NCBI GenBank assembly: GCA_038207625.1
Contig: JBBQZO010000004.1
Coordinates: 124,001-188,000 of the forward strand
DNA from: JBBQZO01 sp038207625
GTDB lineage: Bacteria > Pseudomonadota > Gammaproteobacteria > Burkholderiales > Burkholderiaceae_D
DNA length: 64,000 bases
Direction: 5' to 3'
Part shown: piece by piece, positions 16,163-25,038 of the stretch
Position numbering within the stretch: position 1 is the stretch's first letter
How the letters are laid out: every line of letters starts with the position of its first letter
Notes under the pieces: generated by a model
What the model was told of the DNA's origin: nothing
Database searches by the model: none
The model's input: only the letters and a program-made list of their open reading frames with translations
Made by a program: the position numbers and the translations under genes

Positions 16163-16187
16163 AATTGGTAGTGATACTACCAATTCT
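16161..16187 (+). repeat. Perfect 12-bp inverted repeat at the end of the CheB-like gene
   Basis: AGAATTGGTAGT (16161-16172) and ACTACCAATTCT (16176-16187) pair perfectly around a GAT loop; the left arm begins within the stop codon. It is AT-rich and lacks a T-run, so it could be a weak terminator or an operator dyad. Confidence 0.5.
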
Positions 16188-16281
16188 TATCATTGTTGCA
16201 TCGCAAGACAAGCTGATAACATTCCAGCTCGACTGCATTAATGCGCTAATTCATTGCGAGTTAATGGGCGGCGGCCGGTCA

Positions 16282-16310
16282 TTGAAATGAGAATGGCAAA
16301 CTGATATTAT
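16282..16310 (+). promoter_or_regulatory. Sigma-70-type promoter of the S9 peptidase gene
   Basis: TTGAAA at 16282-16287 and TATTAT at 16305-16310 are separated by exactly 17 bp, leaving a leader of about 45 nt before ATG 16362. The surroundings (AATGAGAAT and GCTAATCAT) loosely resemble half of a Fur box, which is only a weak suggestion. Confidence 0.6.
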
Positions 16311-16361
16311 TGCTAATCATAATGTAGTTTGATTACAATTATTCCTGTATCGGCCCCCATC

Positions 16362-18365
16362 ATGCTCTCCCGCTTTGCTGTTCGACCTTGTCTGGCGCTG
16401 TTGCTGCTTGCCTGCATCAGCGCGCCTTCGCTTGCCAGTGGCGCCGCCGACGCGCCCGCAGGCGCACCGGTGCCGATTGAAAATTTCTTCCAAAGCGCCC
16501 AATTTAGCGACGCCCTGATGTCGCCCGACGGCCGTTTCGTGGCCATGCGGGTGGCCAGCAAAGGCAGCCGCGCCACGCTGGCCACGCTGGAGCTGGCGAG
16601 CATGAAGGTGACCCCGGTGGCCGCCTTCGCCGACGCCGACATCGGCACGCTCTACTGGGTCAACGACAAGCGCCTGGTGTTCAGTCTGACGGACTTGCGC
16701 GTGGCCAAGGGCGAGGTGCGCTTTGCGCCTGGCGTGTTCGCGGTCGACCGGGACGGCGCGGCGCTGCGCCAGCTGGTCGAGCGCGACCATGAATTCGTCA
16801 CCACCGACACCACCAGTAAAATGCTGCCGTGGAATACCTTCGTGCATGGCCCGATTGGCAAGCAGGAGGGCAACGAGGTGCTGGTGGTGCAGTACGAAGG
16901 CTATGGCAAGAGTGTCGATACGACGGCCCGGCTACAGCGCCTGAACACGCTGACGGGGCGCGTCGTCGAACTCGAAGCGCCGCCCAACAGCGTGCGCTGG
17001 CTGGTTGACCAGGCCGGCACGCCACGCATCGCCGTGACCAGCCAGGGCAAACTGCGCGCCATGCACTACAACGACCCGGCCAGCGGGCAATGGCGCAAGC
17101 TGGTCCAGTTCGAGCAGCTCAGCGATGACGCCATCGACCCCGTGTTCCTGGCGCCCGACAACACACTGATCGTGCGCGCCCGGCTGGGCAAGGACAAGGC
17201 CGCGTTGTATCGCTACGATCTGGCGCATAACGCCGTGCTCCCCACGGCGCTGTTGGCGTCCGATGAATTCGACATCGACGCCAGCTTCATCAGCGACCAG
17301 CAGAAACTGTTGGGTATGCGCTATCCGATCGACGCCGAAGTGACCCAGTGGTTCGATGCGCGCATGGCGGCCTCGCAAAAGGCCGTCGACGCGCTGCTGC
17401 CAGGCACCAGCAACCGGATCCTGCCCAGCCAGCGCGCGCAAACGCCCTATCTGCTGGTGTACGCGTTTTCGGATCAACAGCCGGGCCTGTACTTCCTGTT
17501 CAACACAGAAACCCGGAAACTGACACGGCTGGGCGCGCAGCACCCGCAGATCGATCCGGCGCGCATGGCCAGCAAGGACATGGTGCACTATGCTGCGCGC
17601 GACGGCTTGACGATCCCCGCTTACCTGACCATGCCGCCCGGCGCCGCCAAGAAGAACCTGCCGATGGTGGTGCTGGTGCACGGCGGCCCCCATGTGCGCG
17701 GCGGTTATTGGGACTGGGACCCGCAGGCCCAGTTTCTGGCCTCGCGCGGCTATGTCGTGTTCGAACCCGAGTATCGCGGCAGCACCGGCTTTGGCGTGCG
17801 CCACTTCAAGGCTGGCTGGAAGGAATGGGGTCTGGCGATGCAAAACGACGTGGCCGACGGCACCCGCTGGGCGATCGCGCAGGGCATCGCCGATCCGAAG
17901 CGCATCTGCATCGCCGGCGCCAGTTATGGCGGCTATGCGACGCTGATGGGCTTGATCAACGACCCCGAGCTGTATCGCTGCGGCATCGACTGGGTCGGCG
18001 TGACTGACCTGGACCTGCTGATCTCGGTGGGCTGGAGCGACCTGTCCGACGGCTACAAAAAATATGGTGTGCCGCTGCTGATCGGCGATGCGCGCCTTGA
18101 CGCGGCGCGTTTCAACGCGACCTCGCCGCTGATGCAGGCGGCGCGCATCAAGCAACCGCTGCTGCTGGCCTACGGCGGGCGCGACGAGCGCGTGCCGAAG
18201 ATCCACGGCACCAAGTTCTACGACGCCGTCAAAGTTGGCAACGCCGATGTCGAATGGCTGGTGTATCCTGAAGAGGGACACGGCTGGCGCCTGCCGGCGA
18301 CCCAGGTCGACTTTTGGCGTCACGTCGAAAAATTTCTGGCGCGTCAGATTGGCCAAGCGCACTGA
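16362..18365 (+). CDS. S9-family prolyl oligopeptidase-like serine peptidase
   Basis: A 667-residue exported peptidase: signal peptide (LALLLLACISAPSLA), a long beta-propeller region (about 40-390), then an alpha/beta hydrolase domain. The triad can be placed: Ser521 in GASYGGYA, Asp608 in YGGRDERVP and His640 in EEGHGW. The HGGPHVRGGYW segment is the oxyanion-hole region. Family members cleave short peptides, often dipeptidyl or acylaminoacyl type. ATG 16362 starts the signal peptide; it is downstream of a good sigma-70-type promoter. Monocistronic. Confidence 0.9.
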   Translation: MLSRFAVRPCLALLLLACISAPSLASGAADAPAGAPVPIENFFQSAQFSDALMSPDGRFVAMRVASKGSRATLATLELASMKVTPVAAFADADIGTLYWVNDKRLVFSLTDLRVAKGEVRFAPGVFAVDRDGAALRQLVERDHEFVTTDTTSKMLPWNTFVHGPIGKQEGNEVLVVQYEGYGKSVDTTARLQRLNTLTGRVVELEAPPNSVRWLVDQAGTPRIAVTSQGKLRAMHYNDPASGQWRKLVQFEQLSDDAIDPVFLAPDNTLIVRARLGKDKAALYRYDLAHNAVLPTALLASDEFDIDASFISDQQKLLGMRYPIDAEVTQWFDARMAASQKAVDALLPGTSNRILPSQRAQTPYLLVYAFSDQQPGLYFLFNTETRKLTRLGAQHPQIDPARMASKDMVHYAARDGLTIPAYLTMPPGAAKKNLPMVVLVHGGPHVRGGYWDWDPQAQFLASRGYVVFEPEYRGSTGFGVRHFKAGWKEWGLAMQNDVADGTRWAIAQGIADPKRICIAGASYGGYATLMGLINDPELYRCGIDWVGVTDLDLLISVGWSDLSDGYKKYGVPLLIGDARLDAARFNATSPLMQAARIKQPLLLAYGGRDERVPKIHGTKFYDAVKVGNADVEWLVYPEEGHGWRLPATQVDFWRHVEKFLARQIGQAH

Positions 18366-18632
18366 CCGTGGTGGGGTGGGAGGGCGCCGCATGTGGGGCG
18401 CCCGACAACGGCAGCGTGCATGCGGCAAGTGGCAGCGCACAAACGGCAAGTGGCGGGGCGAGACGGCAGCTTGGGCTGGCGGTGAAGCCGCTTCGTTCGA
18501 CTGCGGTGTGGGAGGTGCGACGGTGATGGGTGTGTTGGATATTCATTAATCGCAATGAATTTGTAACTTATAGTTGTTTTACGGATGTTGCGCGGCTCCC
18601 CGCTGTTTGCCTTCCGCACTGTGAAAACGCTG

Positions 18633-20417
18633 ATGATGCCCGATGCGCCCGACGACAGCTTGTTTGATGCGCTCGCCTTGCTGGTCGAGACGCTGCCTGT
18701 CGCGGTCGCGCTGGTCGATCGCGAGCAGCGTTTGCGCTATGCGAATGGCGCGTTCACACGCTTGGCGCCAAAGCGCGCCGACGAACGCACAGGCGCACGC
18801 AGCGACGCGCCGGGCTTGGGCATGCTGGCGCCGGCGAAAATTCGCTTTGTGCTCGACACCGGTGTCGCCTTGTTGCAGCAGCAAACAGCAGACGCGGGTG
18901 CGCAACAGGGCGCTACCGTTTCGTACTACCCGTGGCCGCAACTGGACGGGCGCACGCTCGGTGTGCTGGCACGGGTCGATGTTGCGCCCGCCGCGCCGCA
19001 CGATCTGGACGGCAGCGCCGCGCTGCCACACAAGCTGCTCGACGTGCTCGACCAACTGTTCGCCTTCGTCGGGGTACTCGAACTCGATGGCACGCTGGTG
19101 CATGCCAATCGTGCACCACTCGAGGCGGCGGGACTGTGCCTTGCGGATGTGCGCGGAAAACTGTTCTGGGATTGTTACTGGTGGTCGCATGACAGCGCGG
19201 CCCAGGACCAGCTGCGCGCGGCGCTGCGCCGCTGTCGCGACGGCGAGGTGGTACGCTACGATGCCCAGGTGCGCATGCGCGACGAGACGCTGCTGTGGAT
19301 CGACTTCATGCTCGCGCCGCTGCGCGACGACGGCGGGCGCATCACCCACCTGATTCCGTCGGCGATCGACATTTCGCAGCGCCATGCGAGCGAGAGCGCG
19401 CTGCACCGCTCCGAGCAGCGCTACCAGTCGATTGTCGAGTCGTCCGACGACGCCATTATCACCAAATCCAGCGCCGGCATCATCACCGGGTGGAATGCGG
19501 GGGCGACCCGCCTGCTTGGCTATACGGCCGATCAGATGATCGGTCAGCCCGTGACGCTGTTGTTTCCTGCCTCCTTGCTGGTCGAGGAAACCGCGCTGCT
19601 TGAACGCATCTTGGGCGGCGAGCGCGTGGCCTCGTTTGACACCGTGCGGTTGCACCAGGACGGGCGACTGATCGACGTGTCGGTCACCATTTCTCCGCTG
19701 CGCGACCGCTCGGGTACGGTGATCGGCGCCTGCAAGATCGCGCGCGACATCTCGCAGCAAAAGCGCCAGCATTTGCAGGCAGCGCAGGCGCTGGCAGAAA
19801 AGACCGCCTTGCTGCACGAGGTGCATCACCGGGTCCGAAATAATTTGCAGGTGGTCACCAGTTTGCTCAATTTCCAGGTGCGCGGCGCCACGCCGGAGAC
19901 GGCGAGCGCGCTGGCCCAGTGCCAGGGCCGCATCCGCGCAATGGCCCTGGTGCATGAACTGCTGTATCAGTCAGAGAGCCTGGACGAAGTGAACCTGGTC
20001 GAGTATCTGACGCGTCTGGTGGCCCTCAGCGGCGCCAGCCTTGGCATTCCGGGCAGCGGCATCGCGCTCAGCTTTCGCTGTGCCGAGCGCTTTCTGGCGA
20101 TCGATATCGAACGCGCCGTCCCGTGCGGGCTGGCGCTTCATGAACTGGTCAGCAACGCGTTCAAGCACGCATTTAGCCAGCAGCCCGGGGCCAGCATCGA
20201 GGTGACGCTGGCGCGCCGGGCCGACACCATGTTGCAGCTGTCGGTCAGCGACAACGGCCGTGGCCTGCCGCCCGAGCGCGTACCCGGCCTGGGCTTACAA
20301 TTGCTACCGATGTTTGTTACCCAGATGCTTGGCAGCCTGACTGTGGTCTCGTCGACGCAGGGCAGCTGCTTTTCGATGACCTTGCCTGGAAGGAGTGCCC
20401 ATGCGTGTCAAGCCTGA
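18633..20417 (+). CDS. PAS-domain sensor histidine kinase, HisKA_2 type
   Basis: A soluble kinase of about 594 residues with no membrane segment: N-terminal PAS-like domain, a PAS with MRDETLLWIDFMLAPLRDDG, a third PAS (YQSIVESSDDAIITKSSAGI), then the phosphoacceptor LLHEVHHRVRNNLQVVTSLL and the ATPase domain (ALHELVSNAFKHAF, DNGRGLPPE, GLGLQLL). HHRVRNNLQ is typical of HisKA_2/HWE-like kinases. It overlaps the next gene by 17 nt, so the REC-GGDEF-EAL protein is the obvious partner. The start is uncertain (ATG 18585, 18633 or 18636). Confidence 0.85.
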   Translation: MMPDAPDDSLFDALALLVETLPVAVALVDREQRLRYANGAFTRLAPKRADERTGARSDAPGLGMLAPAKIRFVLDTGVALLQQQTADAGAQQGATVSYYPWPQLDGRTLGVLARVDVAPAAPHDLDGSAALPHKLLDVLDQLFAFVGVLELDGTLVHANRAPLEAAGLCLADVRGKLFWDCYWWSHDSAAQDQLRAALRRCRDGEVVRYDAQVRMRDETLLWIDFMLAPLRDDGGRITHLIPSAIDISQRHASESALHRSEQRYQSIVESSDDAIITKSSAGIITGWNAGATRLLGYTADQMIGQPVTLLFPASLLVEETALLERILGGERVASFDTVRLHQDGRLIDVSVTISPLRDRSGTVIGACKIARDISQQKRQHLQAAQALAEKTALLHEVHHRVRNNLQVVTSLLNFQVRGATPETASALAQCQGRIRAMALVHELLYQSESLDEVNLVEYLTRLVALSGASLGIPGSGIALSFRCAERFLAIDIERAVPCGLALHELVSNAFKHAFSQQPGASIEVTLARRADTMLQLSVSDNGRGLPPERVPGLGLQLLPMFVTQMLGSLTVVSSTQGSCFSMTLPGRSAHACQA

Positions 20418-22845
20418 GAGAGTGCTGGTTGTTGAAGATGAGCCGATTGTCGCACTCGACCTGCAGCGCACGCTCGAGGACATGGGCCACCTGGTGTGCT
20501 CGGTGCGCAACAGCTTTGCCAGTGCGATCGAGGCCATCGAACAGCATCATCCGACGCTGGTGCTGATGGATATCCGTTTGCAAGGCGACGGTGACGGCAT
20601 CCACGCGTGCGAGCAGATCTACCGCCGCTGGGGCTTGCCGGTGATCTTCCTGACGGCATTCGCCGATGCGACGACGATCGCCCGTGCGGCCGCCTGCAAG
20701 CCCTTCGGCTATCTGATGAAGCCGTTCTTTGTCCAGGAGCTCGATGCCGTCATGCAGGTTGCCCGTTCGCGCCACGACGCCGAACTGTCGCTGGTGCGTT
20801 CGCAGCGTCGGCTGGCGCTGGTGGCCGACGCGGCCGAACTGGGCATCTGGGAGTGGGAGGCCGGGCTGGCCCAGATTCGCGGCGATGCGCGCTTCGACGC
20901 GCTGCTGGGCGGCCCGATCTCGCCGTGCTTTACCAGCCTGAAGGCCTTGCTTCGCTGCGTGCATGACGACGACCGCGCGGTCGTCGCCGCCCAGCTGGTC
21001 GGCATGGGCTATTTCGAATGCACCTTTCGCGCCTTGCGCACGTCGGGCGACTATGTGTGGTTGGACTTGTTCGGCAATCGCCGGCGCGAGGGCAACGCCG
21101 ACGTGGTGGTCGGCGCCATCCGCGATGTCAGCGCGCGCATGGCCGCCGACGCGCGCTTGCGCCAGGCCCAGATCGTCTTTGATACCATCGCCGAGGGTGT
21201 GCTGATCCTCGATGCGCAGGGCAAGCTGGTCTCGCTCAATCCCGCCTTCACGCGCCTTTGCGGCTATCGCGAGGACGAGCTGCGCGGCAGGGCGCCGGCC
21301 GATTTCCTGTATCCGGCCGGCGTGCCCGTTCCCGATTTTGCGCTGCTCGGCGGCGCCGCCGATGCACCGGCCAGCGAGACGGTGTGCCATGACCGGCAGG
21401 GCCGCCAGTTCAACGTGTTGCAGCAGATTTGCTGCGTGCGCGACGCCAGGGGGCGCACCATGCATTTTGTGCAGACCGTGTCGGACCTGTCGGTGATCCA
21501 GGCCAGCGCGCATCAGCTGGCGCACCTGGCCTACCATGATCCCTTGACCCGGCTGCCCAATCGCCGCCTGCTGATGGACCGTCTGGCGCAGGCCATCGCC
21601 AGCTGTCACCGGCATGCGCAAACGGGCGCCTTGCTGTTCATCGACCTGGACAATTTCAAGACCCTCAACGACACGCTTGGCCATGTGACGGGAGACTGCC
21701 TGCTCGAGCAGGTGGCCACGCGCCTGGTCGGCTGCGTGCGCGAGGTCGATACCGTGGCGCGCATCGGCGGGGACGAATTCATGGTGCTGTTGTGCGAGCT
21801 GGGGCCGCAGCGCGCCAGGGCGGCCGAACGTGCCGAGGTGGTGGGACGACATATCGTCGCCACCCTCAGCGGCATCTATCAGTTGGACAGCGCCAGCTAT
21901 CACGGCACAGCGAGCATCGGCGCGACCGTGTTCGACAGCACGCCAACGCCCCTTGACGACTTGTTCAAGCAGGCCGACATCGCGATGTACCAGTCGAAAA
22001 AAGATGGCCGCAACCGGCTCAGTTTTTTCGATCCGGCCATGCAGGTGGCGGTTGACCAGCGCGCCGCGCTGGAAACGCAGTTGCGCACGGCGATCGAGGA
22101 GCGCCAATTCAGCTTGTACTATCAGGTCCAGGTCGGCCTGGATTATCAGCCGGTCGGCGCGGAGGCATTGCTGCGCTGGGATTGTCCCCAACGGGGCCTG
22201 GTGGCGCCGGCGCAATTCATTCCGATGGCCGAAGAAACGGGCCTCATTATCGCCATCGGCCAGTGGGTGCTGGAGACGGCGTGCGCCCAGTTGCAGGCCT
22301 GGCAAGCGAGCCCGGCCACCGCCCGGCTGGTGCTGGCGGTCAATGTCAGCGCCAAGCAACTGCGCCAGCACGATTTCGTCCAGATGGTGCAGGCGCTGCT
22401 GCTGCGCTATTCGGTCGAGCCGGCGCTGTTGAAACTGGAAATCACCGAAAGCATGCTGATCGACGACTCCGAGGCGACCATCGCGGTCATGGGGGCGCTG
22501 CGCAGGATGGGCATCGCGTTTTCGCTCGACGATTTCGGCACTGGCTATTCGTCGCTGCAATACCTGAAGCGTCTGCCGCTGGCCCAGATCAAGATCGACC
22601 AGTCCTTCGTGCACGACCTCGTCGAGGAACAAAACGACCGCACGCTGGTACGCACCATCATCACGATGGCCATCAGCCTGGACCTTGACACCATCGCCGA
22701 AGGCGTGGAAACGCTCGCCCAACTGCAGCTGTTGCGGCGCAAGGGCTGCCGGCATTTTCAGGGCTATCTGCTGGGGCGCCCGCAGCCGATCGCGCAATTT
22801 AATGCGCGCCTGGCCCAGCCATGGGGCGATCCAAACGCCATCTGA
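20401..22845 (+). CDS. Response regulator with PAS, GGDEF and EAL domains
   Basis: An 814-residue cyclic-di-GMP enzyme. The receiver domain (about 5-122) has the phospho-acceptor Asp57 (LVLMDIRL) and YLMKPF; PAS domains follow; the GGDEF domain has an intact GGDEF at 456-460 and an RxxD inhibitory site (REVD) 5 residues before it; the EAL domain starts with E588 and keeps NVSAKQL, EITES, DDFGTGYSS, KIDQSFV and EGVE, so both synthesis and hydrolysis look possible. AAGGAG before ATG 20401 sets the start inside the end of the kinase gene. The pair forms a phosphorelay controlling c-di-GMP. Confidence 0.9.
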   Translation: MRVKPERVLVVEDEPIVALDLQRTLEDMGHLVCSVRNSFASAIEAIEQHHPTLVLMDIRLQGDGDGIHACEQIYRRWGLPVIFLTAFADATTIARAAACKPFGYLMKPFFVQELDAVMQVARSRHDAELSLVRSQRRLALVADAAELGIWEWEAGLAQIRGDARFDALLGGPISPCFTSLKALLRCVHDDDRAVVAAQLVGMGYFECTFRALRTSGDYVWLDLFGNRRREGNADVVVGAIRDVSARMAADARLRQAQIVFDTIAEGVLILDAQGKLVSLNPAFTRLCGYREDELRGRAPADFLYPAGVPVPDFALLGGAADAPASETVCHDRQGRQFNVLQQICCVRDARGRTMHFVQTVSDLSVIQASAHQLAHLAYHDPLTRLPNRRLLMDRLAQAIASCHRHAQTGALLFIDLDNFKTLNDTLGHVTGDCLLEQVATRLVGCVREVDTVARIGGDEFMVLLCELGPQRARAAERAEVVGRHIVATLSGIYQLDSASYHGTASIGATVFDSTPTPLDDLFKQADIAMYQSKKDGRNRLSFFDPAMQVAVDQRAALETQLRTAIEERQFSLYYQVQVGLDYQPVGAEALLRWDCPQRGLVAPAQFIPMAEETGLIIAIGQWVLETACAQLQAWQASPATARLVLAVNVSAKQLRQHDFVQMVQALLLRYSVEPALLKLEITESMLIDDSEATIAVMGALRRMGIAFSLDDFGTGYSSLQYLKRLPLAQIKIDQSFVHDLVEEQNDRTLVRTIITMAISLDLDTIAEGVETLAQLQLLRRKGCRHFQGYLLGRPQPIAQFNARLAQPWGDPNAI

Positions 22846-22933
22846 GCGGGGTGCATCGGGCGATGGTCGGCCCGACGGGCTGGTGTGCAAAATGTTAAGC
22901 TGACGCTCTTGCCCGTTCACCGGATACGACGCC

Positions 22934-23617
22934 ATGCTTGAACTATACATCGCCAACAAAAACTATTCCTCCTGGTCGCTGCGCGCGTGGGTGCTGATGC
23001 GCGAACTGGAGATACCGTTCAGCGAGCGCATGTTCGTGTTCGGCCAGGACGGAACCGCCGACGCGCTGGCGTCGTCAACCCCGAGCGGCACCGTGCCCTG
23101 CCTGATCGATGGCGCGACGGTGGTGTGGGAGTCGCTGGCGATCATCGACTATCTGGCCGAGGATCATCCGTCGGTGTGGCCAGGCGAGCGGGTCGCGCGC
23201 GCGTGGGCGCGCAGTGCGGCGTGCGAAATGCATGCCGGCTTTTCGGCGCTACGCAATGTCTGCACGATGAACTGCGGGCTGCGCGTGCGCCTCAATGCGC
23301 CAAGCGCGGCGCTGCAACGTGATATCGCGCGGCTGGACCGGCTGTGGACCGACGGCCTGACGCGCTTTGGCGGTCCGTTCCTGGCCGGGGCCGCGTTCAG
23401 CGCCGTCGACGCATTCTTTGCGCCCGTGGCATTGCGCGTGCAGACCTACGATATTGCGCTGTCCGCGCCCGCACTGGCCTACGCGCACATGCTGCGCGAG
23501 CTGGCGCCGATGCGCCAGTGGTATGCCGATGCGCTGCAAGAGACGGCGCGCGACGAACCGCATGAAGCCGAAGCGCGCGCCGCCGGCGTGTGGATCGCCG
23601 ACCTGCGCCGCGCGTAA
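22934..23617 (+). CDS. Glutathione S-transferase family protein
   Basis: A 227-residue GST. The thioredoxin-like N-terminal domain has NKNYSSWSLRAWVLMREL with a serine-rich active-site loop and TPSGTVPCLIDGATVVWESLAIIDYL, where cis-Pro and the ES glutathione contact are visible; the alpha-helical domain follows with AGAAFSAVDAFFAPV. The SSWSLR motif places it with the YfcF/maleylacetoacetate-isomerase-like branch; substrate unknown. Confidence 0.9.
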   Translation: MLELYIANKNYSSWSLRAWVLMRELEIPFSERMFVFGQDGTADALASSTPSGTVPCLIDGATVVWESLAIIDYLAEDHPSVWPGERVARAWARSAACEMHAGFSALRNVCTMNCGLRVRLNAPSAALQRDIARLDRLWTDGLTRFGGPFLAGAAFSAVDAFFAPVALRVQTYDIALSAPALAYAHMLRELAPMRQWYADALQETARDEPHEAEARAAGVWIADLRRA

Positions 23618-23619
23618 CA

Positions 23620-23706
23620 GCGCAGCGCCACCCCGCTGCGCGCGGCCAGTTCGCCTATCGACAGGCACATGCTGCGCAGCGCAGCATGTTGGTCGAGGGT
23701 GTTCAT
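23620..23706 (-). pseudogene. Truncated MerR-family regulator (N-terminal remnant)
   Basis: On the minus strand ATG 23706, preceded by GAGGA at a normal distance, begins MNTLDQHAALRSMCLSIGEL and continues AARSGVALRCY. LSIGELAARSGVA is the start of the MerR helix-turn-helix, which normally continues into xxLRFYExxGLI. Here the motif is lost at about 23620, exactly where the convergent GST stop codon lies, and the frame then runs on as nonsense through antisense GST. It looks like a 3'-deleted, possibly SoxR-like regulator that kept its start region. Confidence 0.6.
23667..23689. repeat. 23-bp perfect palindrome between GST and DoxX genes
   Basis: ACATGCTGCGC at 23667-23677 and GCGCAGCATGT at 23679-23689 are exact reverse complements around a single A. 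It lies inside the truncated MerR start region and 50 bp after the GST stop. It could form a hairpin at the GST transcript end or be a protein site. Confidence 0.7.
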
Positions 23707-23775
23707 GGCGCTTCCTCGCGATGGTGATATGACGCAGGCGGCGCCGATGCGCCGCCTGCCAAACGCTTGCCGTGT

Positions 23776-24186
23776 TCAAGCCTTGCGCCGCGCGTCGACG
23801 CTCCAGGCGCCGGCGCCCCATGCGGCCACGCTCAGCAAACCGCCGACGACGGCAATATTTTTGAAAAACAGCAGCTGCTGCACGAATTGCTGGGCCTGCG
23901 GCATCGCCCAGTAATTGTGGAAAAAGAACGAGGCGACCAGCGTGAACAAGGCCAGCGCGAGCGCCGCCACACGGGTGCCGGCGCCCAGCAGCAGGGCCAG
24001 CGCGCCGATGATTTCCAGGCTCAGCGCAAACGCTGCGGCCAGTTGCGGCGCCGGCAAGCCGACCGAGGCGATGTAGCCGACCGTGCCGGTAAAGTCGGTC
24101 AGCTTGCCGATGCCGGCCGGCAGGAACAGCAGGGCGAGCAACAGGCGCCCGGCCAGCGCCAGAGGGTTTTGCAGTGACTTGATCAT
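23776..24186 (-). CDS. DoxX-family membrane protein
   Basis: A 136-residue membrane protein with four hydrophobic segments (LAGRLLLALLFLPAGIGKL, LAAAFALSLEIIGALALLLG, VAALALALFTLVASFFF, and a last one near the C-terminus). GKLTDFTGTVGYIASVGLP is typical of the DoxX/SURF4-like family, which often works with thiol or redox detoxification. AAGGAA before ATG 24186 sets the start. It lies 39 bp downstream of the pirin gene on the same strand, a common pairing. Confidence 0.88.
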   Translation of the reverse strand: MIKSLQNPLALAGRLLLALLFLPAGIGKLTDFTGTVGYIASVGLPAPQLAAAFALSLEIIGALALLLGAGTRVAALALALFTLVASFFFHNYWAMPQAQQFVQQLLFFKNIAVVGGLLSVAAWGAGAWSVDARRKA

Positions 24187-24225
24187 CAGTATTCCTTTCA
24201 ACGTTATCGGGATGAAGCGTCGTAC

Positions 24226-24927
24226 TTAGGCGGCCAGGTCGAACACCAGCACTTCGGCGTTGTCGCCATCGACCAGCGTGATCCGGCTTTCCTGCTCAAG
24301 CAGCAGCGCATCGCCGCCGACCAGATGCTGGCCGTTCACGGTCAAGCTCCCGCGCACCAGATGCACATACGCCTTGCGGGCCGGATCGAGCGCCAGTTCG
24401 GCCGTTTCGCTGCCGTCGAACAGGCCCGAATACAGCGCCGCATCGGCGTGCACGGTGACCGAATCGTGCGCGCCGTCGGGCGAGGCGATCAGGCGCAGCG
24501 CGCCGCGTTTCTGGGCGGCCGGGATGCTCTTTTGCTCGTAGCCCGGGGCAATGCCTTGCGCATTGGGCAGCAGCCAGATTTGCAGGAAATGGGTGCTCTG
24601 GTTTTTTGCGTGGTTAAACTCCGAGTGCACCACGCCGGTGCCGGCACTCATGCGCTGCACGTCGCCCGGCGGGATGCCTTTGACGTTACCCATGCTGTCC
24701 TGGTGCGCCAGTTCGCCCGACAGCACGTAGGAAATGATTTCCATGTCCTTGTGGCCGTGCTTGCCGAAACCGGCACCGGCGGCGATGCGGTCTTCATTGA
24801 TGACGCGCAGATTGCCCCAGCCCATGTGGGCCTGGTCGTAATACTCGCCGAACGAGAACGAATGTTCGCTGTTGAGCCAGCCGTGGTCGGCGTGGCCTCG
24901 CTCTTGCGCTTTGCGTAATGTGATCAT
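24226..24927 (-). CDS. Pirin-family bicupin protein
   Basis: A 233-residue pirin (YhhW-like). N-terminal cupin metal ligands sit in GFGKHGHKDMEIISYVLSG and GTGVVHSEFNH, and the HLVRGSLTVNGQ segment belongs to the C-terminal cupin. Bacterial homologues have quercetin-dioxygenase-like or redox-sensing roles; the exact substrate is unknown. First gene of a pirin-doxX operon, divergent from a LysR-type regulator whose operator-like palindrome lies in the 111-bp gap. Confidence 0.9.
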   Translation of the reverse strand: MITLRKAQERGHADHGWLNSEHSFSFGEYYDQAHMGWGNLRVINEDRIAAGAGFGKHGHKDMEIISYVLSGELAHQDSMGNVKGIPPGDVQRMSAGTGVVHSEFNHAKNQSTHFLQIWLLPNAQGIAPGYEQKSIPAAQKRGALRLIASPDGAHDSVTVHADAALYSGLFDGSETAELALDPARKAYVHLVRGSLTVNGQHLVGGDALLLEQESRITLVDGDNAEVLVFDLAA

Positions 24928-25007
24928 GTGCTGTTCTCCTGGTTAGTTGATGGACTCCATTGTGGGCTTGCGCAAGGCCTTGCGGGCGCAGTCGAATTGA
25001 TGGCATC

Positions 25008-25024
25008 ATTCAAATAATTTGAAT
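25008..25024. promoter_or_regulatory. 17-bp palindrome between pirin and LysR genes
   Basis: ATTCAAATAATTTGAAT is a perfect 8-1-8 palindrome centred on 25016, AT-rich and of the T-N11-A type bound by LysR regulators. It ends 14 bp before the LysR start ATG 25039, so the regulator probably represses itself and controls the divergent pirin-doxX operon. Confidence 0.65.
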
Positions 25025-25038
25025 TGAAAGGATGTTTC

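Noticed and set aside
18385..18405. GGGCGCC/GGCGCCC hairpin after the S9 peptidase gene as terminator
   Set aside because: No T-run in either direction and GC-rich hairpins are frequent here.
20317..22959. An 880-codon open frame on the minus strand opposite the REC-GGDEF-EAL gene
   Set aside because: It is antisense to a gene with clear domains, rich in Arg/His/Gln and typical of GC-rich shadow frames.
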